DNA from: Nonomuraea sp. NBC_00507
Lineage (GTDB): Bacteria > Actinomycetota > Actinomycetes > Streptosporangiales > Streptosporangiaceae
Length of the DNA: 64,000 nucleotides
NCBI RefSeq assembly: GCF_036013525.1
Contig: NZ_CP107853.1
Coordinates: 7,130,001-7,194,000, forward strand
Direction: 5' to 3'
The position numbers and the translations under genes are program-made. Positions 46,552-55,244 of the stretch are shown in pieces. The notes under the pieces were generated by a model. That model searched no databases and had not been told where the DNA came from. It saw only the letters and a program-made list of their open reading frames with translations. Every line of letters starts with the position of its first letter. The first letter of the stretch is position 1.

Positions 46552-47601
46552 ATGCTCACCCTCCGCGACCTCAACCGTGCCACCTTGGCCCGGCAGCATC
46601 TCCTGGAACGTCACAAAGGGGATGTTACCGACATCGTGCAGCGTCTGGCCGGGCTGCAGGCGCAGGAGCCGCGCCCGCCTTACCTCGGGGTGTGGTCGAG
46701 GCTGGAGGGGTTCGAGCGCGATCATCTGCACGCGGCGCTGCACGCCCGCACGGTGGTGCGCGCCACCATGTGGAGGGCCACGCTGCACCTGGTGACGGCC
46801 ACCGACTTCGCCGCGTTCCGGCCGCTGCTCACGCCCATGCTGGCCGCCGCGGCGCGCCGCTTCGACGAGATCGACTTCGACGCCGTCGTGGCCGCCGCCG
46901 ACCGGCTGCTCGCCGCCGGTCCCATGACGTTCAATGAGCTGCGGCCGCGGCTGCAGGAGGAGTTTCCCGACGCCTACGACCGGGCTCTGGGGTATGCGGT
47001 CCGCATGCTGACGCCGCTGGTCATGGTGCCCACCGAGGACCGGTGGAGCTACCCGCGTGAGTCGGCTTTCGGGCTGCCCGGCATCGAGCCGGACCCGGCC
47101 GGCCCCGAGACGCTGATCGAGCGGTACCTGGCCGCCTTCGGACCCGCCACCCCCGCCGACGTGCAGACCTGGTCGGGGCTGGGCGGCCTGAAGCGGGTCA
47201 TGTCGGGAATGAATCTGGACCGGCTCGCCGGACCGGATGGCAAGGAGCTGTTCGACCTGCCCGGCGCGCCCAGGCCGGGCGGGGACGTGCCCGCGCCCGT
47301 GCGGTTCCTGCCCGACTTCGACACGCTCGTCCTCGGCTACGCCGACCGCACCCGGGTGGTCCCTGATGCATACAAGGGCCTGGTCACCACCAAGAATCTG
47401 CGGGTCAGGGCCGTCTACCTGGTCGACGGGTTCGTGGCCGGCACCTGGCAGATCAAGCGCTCGGGCAAGAAGGCCAGGCTGCTCCTCAGCCCGTTCACCC
47501 CGACGCCGCTGGAGCCGCTCGAGGAAGCAGGACTGCGGATGCTGGCCTTCGCCGAGCCCGAGGCGGGCACGCTGTCCCTTGAAGTGACGGGCGGAGTCTG
47601 A
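46552..47601 (+). CDS. AlkZ-like DNA glycosylase (HTH_42 family), paralogue 1
   Basis: 349 residues. Winged-helix DNA-binding (HTH_42) protein with the Q-x-Q pair Gln36-Ala-Gln38 in LAGLQAQEPRPPYLGVW, the catalytic motif of AlkZ glycosylases that excise crosslinked or alkylated bases. Also RATMWRATLHLV, the repeated winged-helix blocks, and APVRFLPDFDTLVLGYADR. Related AlkZ gives azinomycin self-resistance; related YcaQ acts on crosslinks. A second paralogue lies at 49106. Confidence 0.87.
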   Translation: MLTLRDLNRATLARQHLLERHKGDVTDIVQRLAGLQAQEPRPPYLGVWSRLEGFERDHLHAALHARTVVRATMWRATLHLVTATDFAAFRPLLTPMLAAAARRFDEIDFDAVVAAADRLLAAGPMTFNELRPRLQEEFPDAYDRALGYAVRMLTPLVMVPTEDRWSYPRESAFGLPGIEPDPAGPETLIERYLAAFGPATPADVQTWSGLGGLKRVMSGMNLDRLAGPDGKELFDLPGAPRPGGDVPAPVRFLPDFDTLVLGYADRTRVVPDAYKGLVTTKNLRVRAVYLVDGFVAGTWQIKRSGKKARLLLSPFTPTPLEPLEEAGLRMLAFAEPEAGTLSLEVTGGV

Positions 47602-47625
47602 TTGGTTCGGGGCGGAGGTGTCCCC

Positions 47626-49056
47626 ATGCCGCAGCTTTCCGCCCTGGACGCGCAGTTCCTCCATTTCGAGACCGCGACGAACGTGGCCAACATCGCCGGC
47701 CTCGCCATCCTCGACGGCGACCTCAACCGTGCCGACCTGCAGGACCTGCTCGAACGGCGGCTCCCGTACGTGCCCGCCCTGCGGCGCAAGCTGGCCCCGG
47801 TGCCCTTCGGTCTCGACCACCCGTACTGGATGGAGGAGGACGATCTCGACCTCGACTACCACGTACGCGAGATCGGCCTGCCGCCGCCCGGCGACGACCG
47901 GCAGCTCGCCGAGCAGGTCTCCCGCCTGCACGCCCGCCGCCTCGACCGGGGCCGCCCCCTGTGGGAGATCTACCTGATCCACGGCCTGTCCGGCGGTCGC
48001 ATGGGCCTCTACACCAAGATCCACCATGCGGCCGTGGACGGGATCGGCGGCGCCGATGTGCTGGCCGCGCTGCTCGACGTCAGCCCCGAGCCCGCGCCGC
48101 CGCCCGCGGTCCCGCCCGAGCGGGACGAGCCGCCGCCCGGGCGGGCGGAGATGATGGCACGCGGGCTGGCCAGGCTGGCGCTCAACCCTGCCCAGGCGGT
48201 GCGGTTCGCGGCCCGGGCAGTGCCGCACCTGGACGAGATCCCCGTCGTGTCCCGGCTCCCGGGCAGCCATCTCGTCTCCGGGCTCGCCCGCAAGCTCGCC
48301 GGCGCCGGGCAGGCGCCGGAGCTGCCGATGCTGCCCGCCCCCAGGACCCCGTTCAGCGGCCCCGTGTCCCAGCACCGGCGCTTCGCGTTCGTGTCGCTGC
48401 CGCTCGATGAGATCAAGCAGGTGCGCAAGGCGTTCGGGGTCACGGTCAACGACGTGGTCATGGCCGTGTGCGCGGGCGCGCTGCGCAGGTGGCTGGCCGC
48501 GCACGGCAGCCTGCCGAGCCGTCCGCTGGTGGCGGGGGTGCCGTTCTCGCTGCGGGAAGCCGGCGTCGAGGGACGCGGCAACCAGGTGGCGATCATGACG
48601 GCCCCGCTCGCGGTGCACGTCGCCGACCCCGTCGCCCGGCTGCACCAGGTGCGGCAGGCCATGCACCGGATCAAGGACAGGTTCTCGCTGGCGCCCGCGC
48701 GGTGGCTGCGCGAGTTCAGCGAGTCGATGCCGGCCGCGCTCATGGGGCTGGCGTCGAGGTCGGCGTTCGGGCTGGTGGGGGAGACCGCCCCGCCGATCAA
48801 CGTCATCGTCTCGAACGTGCCCGGCCCTCAGTTCCCCCTGTACGTGTGCGGCGGGCGGCTGCTGACCCACTACCCGGTCTCCGTGATCACGGACGTGAGC
48901 GGCGGCGTCAACATCACCGCGTTCTCCTACGACGGCTCGCTCGACATCGGCGTCGTCACCGACCGGCGCATGGTCCCGGACGCCTGGGAGCTGACCCGGC
49001 ACCTGCGCGACGCCCTCCAGGAACTCCGCGAGGCCGAGGCGGCCTTGCCACACTGA
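47626..49056 (+). CDS. WS/DGAT-type acyltransferase (wax ester/triacylglycerol synthase)
   Basis: 476 residues. Active site HHAAVDG at 133-139; NPGPG-like INVIVSNVPGPQFPLYVCG and PLWEIYLIHGL complete the family pattern. It makes storage triacylglycerol or wax esters from acyl-CoA. GGAGG lies 7 bases before ATG 47626. It sits between two glycosylase paralogues, 24 bases after the first. Confidence 0.92.
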   Translation: MPQLSALDAQFLHFETATNVANIAGLAILDGDLNRADLQDLLERRLPYVPALRRKLAPVPFGLDHPYWMEEDDLDLDYHVREIGLPPPGDDRQLAEQVSRLHARRLDRGRPLWEIYLIHGLSGGRMGLYTKIHHAAVDGIGGADVLAALLDVSPEPAPPPAVPPERDEPPPGRAEMMARGLARLALNPAQAVRFAARAVPHLDEIPVVSRLPGSHLVSGLARKLAGAGQAPELPMLPAPRTPFSGPVSQHRRFAFVSLPLDEIKQVRKAFGVTVNDVVMAVCAGALRRWLAAHGSLPSRPLVAGVPFSLREAGVEGRGNQVAIMTAPLAVHVADPVARLHQVRQAMHRIKDRFSLAPARWLREFSESMPAALMGLASRSAFGLVGETAPPINVIVSNVPGPQFPLYVCGGRLLTHYPVSVITDVSGGVNITAFSYDGSLDIGVVTDRRMVPDAWELTRHLRDALQELREAEAALPH

Positions 49057-49105
49057 CCTCGAATCGCGGAATCAACCTTGCCGCATTGGTCCCTAGGCTG
49101 GACTC

Positions 49106-50194
49106 ATGATCCTGAATCGCCGGGTGCTCAACCGCACCACGCTCGACCGCCAGCTCCTGTTGCGCCGTGCCGACATGAAGCCCGTTCAGGCCATCGAACG
49201 GCTGGTCGCGGTGCAGGGGCAAGAGATCGACGCGCCGTACATCGGTCTGTGGACGCGCCTGGCCGCCTTCACCCAGGACGACCTGGCCTCGCTGCTGTAC
49301 GGCAAGCAGGTGGTACGCGGATCGTTGCTGCGCGGGACCCAGCACCTGGCGCTGGCCGGCGACTACGTGTGGATCCGGCCGCTGATGCAGGTGATCCTGT
49401 CCAGGGGCAGGCAAGCGGCCTTCGGACGGGTGACGCGCGGCGTGGACCTCGAGGAGCTGGCCCGGCTGGCGCGCGAGCACCTGGCCGGGCGTACGCTCAC
49501 CCGTCCCCAGCTGCGTGACCTGCTGCGCGAGCGGTGGCCCGAGGCGGATCCGATGGCGCTGAGCTGGTCGGCACAACTGCTGCTGCCGATCGTGCACACG
49601 CCGCCGAACGGGATCTGGGGGAAGGGCGGGGCCACGCCGTTCACGCTGGCCGAGGAGTGGCTGGGGCGGCCGCTGGACGGCACCGCACCGGTGGAGCGGC
49701 TGGTGGAGCGGTATCTGGCCGCGTACGGGCCGGCGAGCGTGATGGACGTGCAGATGTGGTCGGGGCTGACGCGGCTGCGGGCGGTCGTGGAGGGCATGTC
49801 CCACTTACGGAAATATCAGGACACCGAGGGTCGCGTCCTCTACGACCTGCCCGACGCGCCCCTCGCCGAGGAGGACGTGCCCGCCCCCGTACGGTTCCTG
49901 CCCTGGTTCGACAACCTCGTCGTCGCCTACGCCGACCGCGGCCGCCTGATGACCGCCGAGCAACGCAAGGCGGTGTGCGTGGGCGCGGTCATCTACCCCA
50001 CCTTCCTCGTCGACGGAACTGTCGGTGGCATGTGGGACCTTAAGGACGGCGTGCTGACAGTCGAGCCCTTCCACCCGCTGTCCGACGGCGTGATGGAGGA
50101 GCTGGCCGCCGAAGCAGCGCGCCTGATGGCCTTCGCGGGTGTCGAGGATGGGAGCATCGCATGGCTAGCGCCCAGGAGCTCTACGACGACCTAG
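49106..50194 (+). CDS. AlkZ-like DNA glycosylase (HTH_42 family), paralogue 2
   Basis: 362 residues. Same architecture as the protein at 46552, with Gln37-Gly-Gln39 in LVAVQGQEIDAPYIGLW as the Q-x-Q motif and RGTQHLALAGDYVWIRP, APVRFLPWFDNLVVAYADRG. TAGGCT about 7 bases before the ATG hints at a near-leaderless promoter of its own. Its last 34 bases overlap the next gene. Confidence 0.87.
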   Translation: MILNRRVLNRTTLDRQLLLRRADMKPVQAIERLVAVQGQEIDAPYIGLWTRLAAFTQDDLASLLYGKQVVRGSLLRGTQHLALAGDYVWIRPLMQVILSRGRQAAFGRVTRGVDLEELARLAREHLAGRTLTRPQLRDLLRERWPEADPMALSWSAQLLLPIVHTPPNGIWGKGGATPFTLAEEWLGRPLDGTAPVERLVERYLAAYGPASVMDVQMWSGLTRLRAVVEGMSHLRKYQDTEGRVLYDLPDAPLAEEDVPAPVRFLPWFDNLVVAYADRGRLMTAEQRKAVCVGAVIYPTFLVDGTVGGMWDLKDGVLTVEPFHPLSDGVMEELAAEAARLMAFAGVEDGSIAWLAPRSSTTT

Positions 50195-50478
50195 TCGCCG
50201 AGCACCTCGCCAGGCCCGACGTGAGCATGGGGCGCATGCTCCACGCGGACGGGCTCAAGGTCGGGGGGAAGGCGTATGCGTTCTTCTCCCGGGACCGGGT
50301 CGTGCTCAAGCTGCCGGCCGCGCGGGCCGGGGAGCTGGTGGGTGAAGGGACGGCCGAGGTCCTTCGGATGGGGTCACGGCAGATGCGGGAATGGGTCGCG
50401 TTACGCGAGCCTGACGAGGTGGTGTGGCGGCGGCTGATGGCGGAGGCGGCGACCTACGTCGAGAGCCTGGGCCGCTGA
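50161..50478 (+). CDS. TfoX N-terminal-like/YjbR-fold small protein
   Basis: 105 residues. Text SMGRMLHADGLKVGGKAYAF, then VLKLPAARAGELVGEGTAEV and MREWVALREPD, match the TfoX_N/MmcQ-type fold. Full TfoX proteins regulate competence; single-domain versions are uncharacterised. Overlaps the glycosylase gene in another frame, with GGATGGGAG-like bases as ribosome site; likely co-expressed. Confidence 0.8.
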   Translation: MASAQELYDDLVAEHLARPDVSMGRMLHADGLKVGGKAYAFFSRDRVVLKLPAARAGELVGEGTAEVLRMGSRQMREWVALREPDEVVWRRLMAEAATYVESLGR

Positions 50479-50585
50479 CGGGGCACGGCGTTTCAGGGGC
50501 TCTTGCGCCGCCTGCTCCACCAGGCCTTCGGCCCGCCCCGGCGGCGCCATGGACGGACCGGCCGCGTGGTGGTGCGCATGCCGGT

Positions 50586-50839
50586 GGTGCTGCGCCGTGT
50601 CGCGTGTGCCCGGCGCGGTTCCGCACCCTGTCGCGCGTGCTGGCGGTGCTGCGCTGTGTTGCGCCTGCTGGCGGTGCCGCGTCTTGCGCGTGCCGGCGGC
50701 GCCGTGTCGTGTTGCGCATGCTGGCGGTGCTACGTCACGTTGCTTGTGCTGGCGATGGTGCCGTGTTGCTCGTGCTGGCGGTGCTGTGTCGTGTCGCGTG
50801 TGCCCGGCGTGGTGCCGCACCCTGTCGCGCGTGCTGGCG
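50586..50839. repeat. 60-bp direct repeat pair in a low-complexity stretch
   Basis: Bases 50586-50645 recur at 50780-50839 with about four differences; both contain CGTGTCGCGTGTGCCCGGCG and CCGCACCCTGTCGCGCGTGC. The whole 50479-50945 stretch is built from GTGCTGGCGGTGCTGCG-like phrases. Open frames here are cysteine- or arginine-rich noise with no start signals; I see no gene. Confidence 0.75.
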
Positions 50840-50945
50840 CGGTGCTGCGTCATGTCGTGGGTGCCCGTCGCCAGGACTCGGCGCACGCGGAGCGCCACGG
50901 ACGACGGTTCGCGTGGCTCTATGGCGCACGCGCCTGCGCGGTGCC

Positions 50946-51075
50946 GGGCGCTCAAACGGCGAGTTCAAACGGTGAGGGCCGGGCACTCAAAACGGCGAGC
51001 TCGAACGGTGACGGCCGGGCACTCAAAACGGCGAGCTCAATCGGTGACGGCCGGGCGCTCAATACGGCGAGGGCC
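50946..51075. repeat. 36-bp minisatellite, three and a half units
   Basis: Units start at 50946 (35 bp), 50981 (36), 51017 (36) and 51053 (partial), each beginning GGGC(A/G)CTCAAAACGGCGAG. The units are contiguous with no spacers, so this is not a CRISPR array. No gene is seen up to the TetR stop at 51139. Confidence 0.85.
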
Positions 51076-51138
51076 GGGTGTGGTGGCCTGAGGGCTCAGA
51101 CGATGAGAGCCCGGAACGCAGCAGTGGGGCGTGGCGGG

Positions 51139-51882
51139 TCAGCGGCGAGCATACTCGCCGATGGCCGGTTCGAGGAGGGTGAAGACATGCTGGGCGGATT
51201 CCGCGAGGGCGGCGGCGATCGTGTCGTCGTCATCCCCGGCCAGGGTGCGGCTCTGCAGCTCACGGAAGAGCAGCCGATCCGCCGCCGCGAGCTGCGCGGC
51301 CACGGCCCGTGCGGCGAGCTGGCTGCCCCCGTCGTCCATGGTGGCCGACGTGGCCAACGTGGCCGGAGTGGCCAAAGTGGCCGCAGTGGTCAGCGTGGCA
51401 GGGGTGGCCAGCGTGGGGGTGGTGGCCGGGGTGGCCATGGTAGGCGGCTCGGTGGCGAGCTGGGCCGCGAGGGCTTCTTCGCGCTGGTCGTGGAGGTCGC
51501 GAAGGCGGGCGACCAGCGTCGGGCTGTCGGCGATCATCCGGGCGAAGTCCTGCCCGGTGAAGCCGATGACCGGATCACGCCGCTCCAGCGCCCCCAGGTA
51601 TGCCCGCCGCACCGCATCCAGCGCCGATTCGCCCGGTGCGCGCCCCGCCACGGTTTCGGCCAGCCCCGCCACGAAAGCCTCGTGGTGGTCGAGCGCCAGA
51701 TCCTCCTTCCGGGGGAAGTAGTTCGTCACCGTCATCTTCGCCACCCTGGCCGCGGCGGCGATGTCGGCGATCGTCGTCCGGTCGAAGCCACGTTCCAGGA
51801 ACAGTTGGGTAGCGTGGTCAGAGATGGCCTGCCTGGTCTCTCGCTTCTTCTGTTCCCGCAAGCCCAAGGTGTCGATGCTCAT
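51139..51882 (-). CDS. TetR-family regulator with threonine/alanine repeat insertion
   Basis: 247 residues from ATG 51882 (GTG two codons earlier is also open). HTH at ~14-58 (RQAISDHATQLFLERGFDRT, MTVTNYFPRKEDLALDHHEA). The ligand domain is interrupted at residues ~148-181 by a low-complexity run of TLATPAT/TTAAT units encoded by a GTGGCCNNN minisatellite. After it the fold resumes (QLAAADRLLFRELQSRTLAG). Divergent from the sigma factor gene with a palindrome between; likely autoregulatory. Confidence 0.87.
   Translation of the reverse strand: MSIDTLGLREQKKRETRQAISDHATQLFLERGFDRTTIADIAAAARVAKMTVTNYFPRKEDLALDHHEAFVAGLAETVAGRAPGESALDAVRRAYLGALERRDPVIGFTGQDFARMIADSPTLVARLRDLHDQREEALAAQLATEPPTMATPATTPTLATPATLTTAATLATPATLATSATMDDGGSQLAARAVAAQLAAADRLLFRELQSRTLAGDDDDTIAAALAESAQHVFTLLEPAIGEYARR
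51341..51438. repeat. 9-bp-period minisatellite inside the TetR gene
   Basis: GTGGCCNNN-type units repeat about ten times on the plus strand; on the minus strand they give Thr/Ala/Pro/Leu codons in frame because the period is a multiple of 3. Confidence 0.85.
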
Positions 51883-51906
51883 AGCCACAGTCTTCCATAA
51901 ATTTTT

Positions 51907-51953
51907 AGGTTCGACCTTATTTTAGGTTGACCAAGGCGAAGGTTCAACCTAAA
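51907..51953. promoter_or_regulatory. Palindromic operator between tetR and the sigma factor gene
   Basis: TTTAGGTTGA (51921-51930) and TCAACCTAAA (51944-51953) are perfect 10-bp inverted arms with a 13-base spacer; AGGTTCGACCT (51907-51917) is a second, smaller palindrome. AT-rich surroundings suggest promoters for both divergent genes. Confidence 0.6.
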
Positions 51954-52007
51954 GTTAGGCGCGACCCAAACTTAGTGCGTCCATCCAACGCGAGCGAGGA
52001 GTGAGTT

Positions 52008-52976
52008 TTGTCCGAAGCAGCAGAGGTTCTCGAAGTGGACGACAACACTGCCGACGGTGGCGGGACCGTCGGCGCGGACTCGGTCAAGGCATACCTGAAG
52101 GAGATCGGGCGCGTCCCGTTGCTGACTGCCGAGCAGGAGATCGACCTGGCCAAGCGCATCGAGGCCGGCCTGTTCGCCAGGGAGCGGCTGGACACCGAGC
52201 CGGGGCTGCCCGCCGAGCTGCGTGCCGATCTGGAGTGGATCGCCGACGACGGCGAGCGCGCCAGGAGCCGCATGCTGGAGGCCAACCTGCGGCTGGTGGT
52301 CTCCATCGCCAAGCGTTATACCGGCCGCGGCATGCTCTTCCTGGACCTGATCCAGGAGGGCAATCTAGGCCTGATCCGGACGATCGAGAAGTTCGACTAC
52401 CGGCTCGGCTTCAAGTTCTCCACGTACGCGACCTGGTGGATCAAGCAGGCCATCACCCGGGCCATGGCCGACCAGGCCCGTACGATCCGCATCCCCGTTC
52501 ACATGGTGGAGCTGATCAACAAGGTGGCCAGGGTGCAGCGCCGCCTGCAGAGCGACCTCGGCCGCGAGCCCACCCCGGAGGAGATCGCCACCGAGACCGA
52601 GCTGGAGGTGGCACGGGTCATCGAGGTCCAGGGATACGGCCGCGAGCCGGTCTCCCTGAGCACGCCGCTGGGTGAGGAGGGCGACAGCGAGTTCGGCGAC
52701 CTCATCGAGGACACCGAGGCCGTCTCCCCGGCCGACGCGGTCTCGTTCACCCTGCTCCAGCAGCAGCTCAACTCCCTGCTCGACCAGCTCTCCGAGCGGG
52801 AGGCAGGCGTGATCAGCCTGCGGTACGGCCTGGCCGACGGACAGCCGAGGACGCTGGACGAGATCGGCAAGGTCTACGGCGTCACCCGCGAACGCATCAG
52901 GCAGATCGAGGCCAAGACGATGTCCAAGCTTCGCCACCCGTCGCGTTCGCTGGCGCTGCGCGACTATCTCAGCTGA
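52008..52976 (+). CDS. Primary-like (group 2) sigma-70 factor, HrdD/SigB-type
   Basis: 322 residues from a TTG with GAGGAG 7 bases upstream. Region 1.2 ([20 protein letters not shown]), region 2 ([40 protein letters not shown] with RTIRIPVHM), region 3 and region 4.2 ([20 protein letters not shown]) are complete. It lacks the long N-terminal extension of HrdB, so it is a non-essential group 2 factor. The palindromes and TetR gene upstream suggest ligand control, uncommon for this group. Confidence 0.93.
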   Translation: MSEAAEVLEVDDNTADGGGTVGADSVKAYLKEIGRVPLLTAEQEIDLAKRIEAGLFARERLDTEPGLPAELRADLEWIADDGERARSRMLEANLRLVVSIAKRYTGRGMLFLDLIQEGNLGLIRTIEKFDYRLGFKFSTYATWWIKQAITRAMADQARTIRIPVHMVELINKVARVQRRLQSDLGREPTPEEIATETELEVARVIEVQGYGREPVSLSTPLGEEGDSEFGDLIEDTEAVSPADAVSFTLLQQQLNSLLDQLSEREAGVISLRYGLADGQPRTLDEIGKVYGVTRERIRQIEAKTMSKLRHPSRSLALRDYLS

Positions 52977-52986
52977 TCTTCTTCGA

Positions 52987-53009
52987 CGATCGGGTTGATG
53001 ATCCGATCG
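52987..53009 (+). terminator. Hairpin after the sigma factor gene
   Basis: CGATCGG (52987-52993) and CCGATCG (53003-53009) are perfect 7-bp arms with a 9-base loop, 10 bases after the stop. No T-run. The rest of 53010-53140 shows no gene. Confidence 0.4.
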
Positions 53010-53140
53010 AATGCCCCGGGTGCCGCACAAGTGATCAATTTGGGGGTGGCGGCACCTTTCTGGGGCGGCTGATCGGGAAATGTCCGCTGGTCGGGAGAAA
53101 GGCTGCGTAAACGAAAACCCAAGAGTGTCGCATGGGGCCT

Positions 53141-53168
53141 TTGACCGGCACGGCGGCTGGCCTAGATT
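53141..53168 (+). promoter_or_regulatory. Sigma-70-type promoter of a leaderless methyltransferase message
   Basis: TTGACC (53141-53146) and TAGATT (53163-53168), 16-base spacer. GTG 53175 lies 7 bases after the -10 box with no ribosome site, so transcription should start at the start codon. Confidence 0.6.
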
Positions 53169-53174
53169 CCAAGG

Positions 53175-53942
53175 GTGAAACGCACCCGCTCCAGTGTCGT
53201 CCACCAGGCGGCCTACGCGTTCAAAAATCCCCACAAGATCGCCCCCCATCTGCGGCGGCTGGCGCGTGACACGTGGTTCCGGCTGCGTACCCGCGATCAT
53301 GTCGGCTACTACCGGGCGGTCATGAAGTCCGACACCGCGCGCGACCCCGAGGGCGCGGTCGGCTCGCACACCCACAAACGCTGGCTGGCGCTCGGGCGCA
53401 TGCAATTCGACTACCTCGTCGAACACGGGCTCAAGCCGGAATGCCGCATGCTGGAAATCGGCTGCGGCAACCTGCGCGCGGGGCATTTGTTCATCGACTA
53501 CCTGCACGATGGAAACTACTACGGAATCGACATCTCGCCCGACATCCTCATGGCGGCGCAGGACACCATCGTCCGGCACGGCCTGCGCGACAAACTGCCG
53601 TATCTGACTCCGGTACGCGATCTGCGTTTCGCGTTCCTGCCCGACCGGCATTTCGACGTCGTGCACGCGCACAGCGTCTTCTCGCACTCGCCGCTGCACG
53701 TCATCGAGGAGTGCTTCGCGCACGTGGGCCGCGTCATGAAGCCGAACGCCTGGTTCGACTTCACCTTCGACCGGACCGAGGGCAAGGAGCACCAGGTCCT
53801 GCGGGAGGACTTCTACTACCGCACTGAGACGCTCGCGGCCCTGGCCGAGAAGCACGGATTCACGGCGACGTTCATGGAAGACTGGGAACGGTTGCCGCAC
53901 AAGCAGTCCAAGATGCGCCTCACCAAGAAGACCGCCACGTGA
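53175..53942 (+). CDS. SAM-dependent class I methyltransferase
   Basis: 255 residues. A basic N-terminus (residues 1-40) precedes the Rossmann core: motif I EIGCGNLRAGH (94-104), YYGIDISPDILMAAQ (motif II) and FDVVHAHSVFSH (motif post I), then the long C-terminal strands with FDFTFDRTEGKEHQVL. Substrate unknown; the gene stands alone, so natural-product or cell-wall methylation cannot be decided. Start as GTG fits the promoter. Confidence 0.85.
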   Translation: MKRTRSSVVHQAAYAFKNPHKIAPHLRRLARDTWFRLRTRDHVGYYRAVMKSDTARDPEGAVGSHTHKRWLALGRMQFDYLVEHGLKPECRMLEIGCGNLRAGHLFIDYLHDGNYYGIDISPDILMAAQDTIVRHGLRDKLPYLTPVRDLRFAFLPDRHFDVVHAHSVFSHSPLHVIEECFAHVGRVMKPNAWFDFTFDRTEGKEHQVLREDFYYRTETLAALAEKHGFTATFMEDWERLPHKQSKMRLTKKTAT

Positions 53943-53985
53943 AAACGGAGTGCGCGCGGGCGGGGCGGGTTTCTAAGGTTGGGGC

Positions 53986-54936
53986 GTGAGAGACGTACGG
54001 TCACTGCCCAAAGCCCACCTGCACGTGCACCTCGAAAGCACCGTACGCCCGGAGACGGCGCGTGAGCTGGGCGGATCGCGCGAGCCCGAGAACGGCTTCC
54101 AGAGCTTCAGGGAGTTCGGCGACGCGCGGGCCCGGGTACGGGAGCTGCTGCGCACGGCCGAGCACTTCAGGCGGATCGCGGTGGAGTTCTGCGAGGACGA
54201 GGCCGCGCAGGGCACCCGCTACGTGGAGGTGACCTTCACCGCCGCCTCCCACGGCGAGCGGCTGGGGGCGCCGGAGATGCCGCTGGAGGCGGTGCTCGAC
54301 GGGCTGACCGAGGGCGGGGCCAGGCACGGGATCGAGTGGCGGGTGCTGCTCGACCACTCCAGGCGGCGGCCGGTCGAGCGGATGTGGCGCACACTCAAGC
54401 TGGCCACCCGCTACGACGCCGTCATCGGCCTGGGGCTGGCCGGCGACGAGGCCCACCCGCTCGCCCCGTTCGCGGCGGTGTGCGACGCCGCCAGGGACGC
54501 GGGGCTGCGCCTGACGCACCACGCGGGGGAGGCGGCCGGCGCGGCCAGCATCCGCGAGGCGCTCGACCTGGGGCACGCCGAGCGGCTGGGGCACGGGATC
54601 CGGGTGCTCGACGACGACACGCTGGTGGCGGAGGTGCGTGAGCGCGGGATCCCGCTGGAGGTCTGCCCTACGTCCAACGTCCTGCTCGGGTTCGTCCCCT
54701 CGCTCGCCGCCCACCCGCTGCCGCGGCTGCGGGCCGCCGGGCTGGCGGTCACCGTCAACACCGACGGGGAGACGGCGCTCGCCGACGAATACGCCCGCCT
54801 GCGCGACGTCTTCGGCTACGACGACCACGACCTGGCCGATCTGGCCCGGGCCTCGATCGACGCCTCGTTCGCCCCCGAGCCGCTCAAGTCCCGCCTACGC
54901 ACCGAGGTGGACGCCTGGCTCGAGCCGTCCCCGTGA
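53986..54936 (+). CDS. add: Adenosine deaminase
   Basis: 316 residues, GTG start. Zinc ligands and active site: PKAHLHVHLEST (His11, His13), HAGE at 179-182 with catalytic Glu182, LGHGIRVLDDDTL and the NTDGE block near 264 in place of the more common TDDP. The protein is shorter than the usual ~340 residues. TAAGGT 7 bases before the GTG suggests a leaderless message, like the gene before it. Confidence 0.9.
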   Translation: MRDVRSLPKAHLHVHLESTVRPETARELGGSREPENGFQSFREFGDARARVRELLRTAEHFRRIAVEFCEDEAAQGTRYVEVTFTAASHGERLGAPEMPLEAVLDGLTEGGARHGIEWRVLLDHSRRRPVERMWRTLKLATRYDAVIGLGLAGDEAHPLAPFAAVCDAARDAGLRLTHHAGEAAGAASIREALDLGHAERLGHGIRVLDDDTLVAEVRERGIPLEVCPTSNVLLGFVPSLAAHPLPRLRAAGLAVTVNTDGETALADEYARLRDVFGYDDHDLADLARASIDASFAPEPLKSRLRTEVDAWLEPSP

Positions 54937-55244
54937 CCGACCGGCCTCCTCCGGGCGACTGCCACGCCGCAGTCCCCGCCTACGGAGGGGCGTTGCGACG
55001 GTGGAGGTCGGCTGCCCGCTCCCACCAAGGGCTGCCACGCAGAAGGTGACGCGCCCGCTGACGGTCGCGGTGCCGTGCCCGCTCATCCGTGCCCGCTGAG
55101 GCTTCGTTGCGCCGGAGGTTTCGCGCCGGTGCTCGCTGACCGGGCGTCGCGCCGGAGGTCGGGCGCGCGCGCCTGCCGGGGGCTGTGGCACCGGGAGGCC
55201 ATGTTGCCTGCTGAACGTTCCGGACTCGGCCGCGCGCCGACGAG
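54937..55244. other. Intergenic stretch without a recognised gene
   Basis: 308 bases between the deaminase and the convergent-strand NlpC/P60 gene. It contains GCGCCGGAGGT twice (~55108 and ~55150) and GC-rich imperfect hairpins that could terminate both genes, but no ribosome site, clear promoter or coding pattern. Confidence 0.6.

Noticed and set aside
46543..49053. Large upstream extension of the desulfurase-like frame on the minus strand
   Set aside because: It is antisense to the AlkZ-like and WS/DGAT genes; homology begins only at the MPFPINSVRASYPAL start at 46542.
50946..51075. Possible CRISPR array
   Set aside because: The 36-bp units are contiguous and there are no unique spacers; no cas genes nearby.
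50503..51900. 465-codon plus-strand open frame over the repeat region and the TetR gene
   Set aside because: No ribosome site, Cys/Arg-rich low complexity, then antisense to a clear TetR gene.
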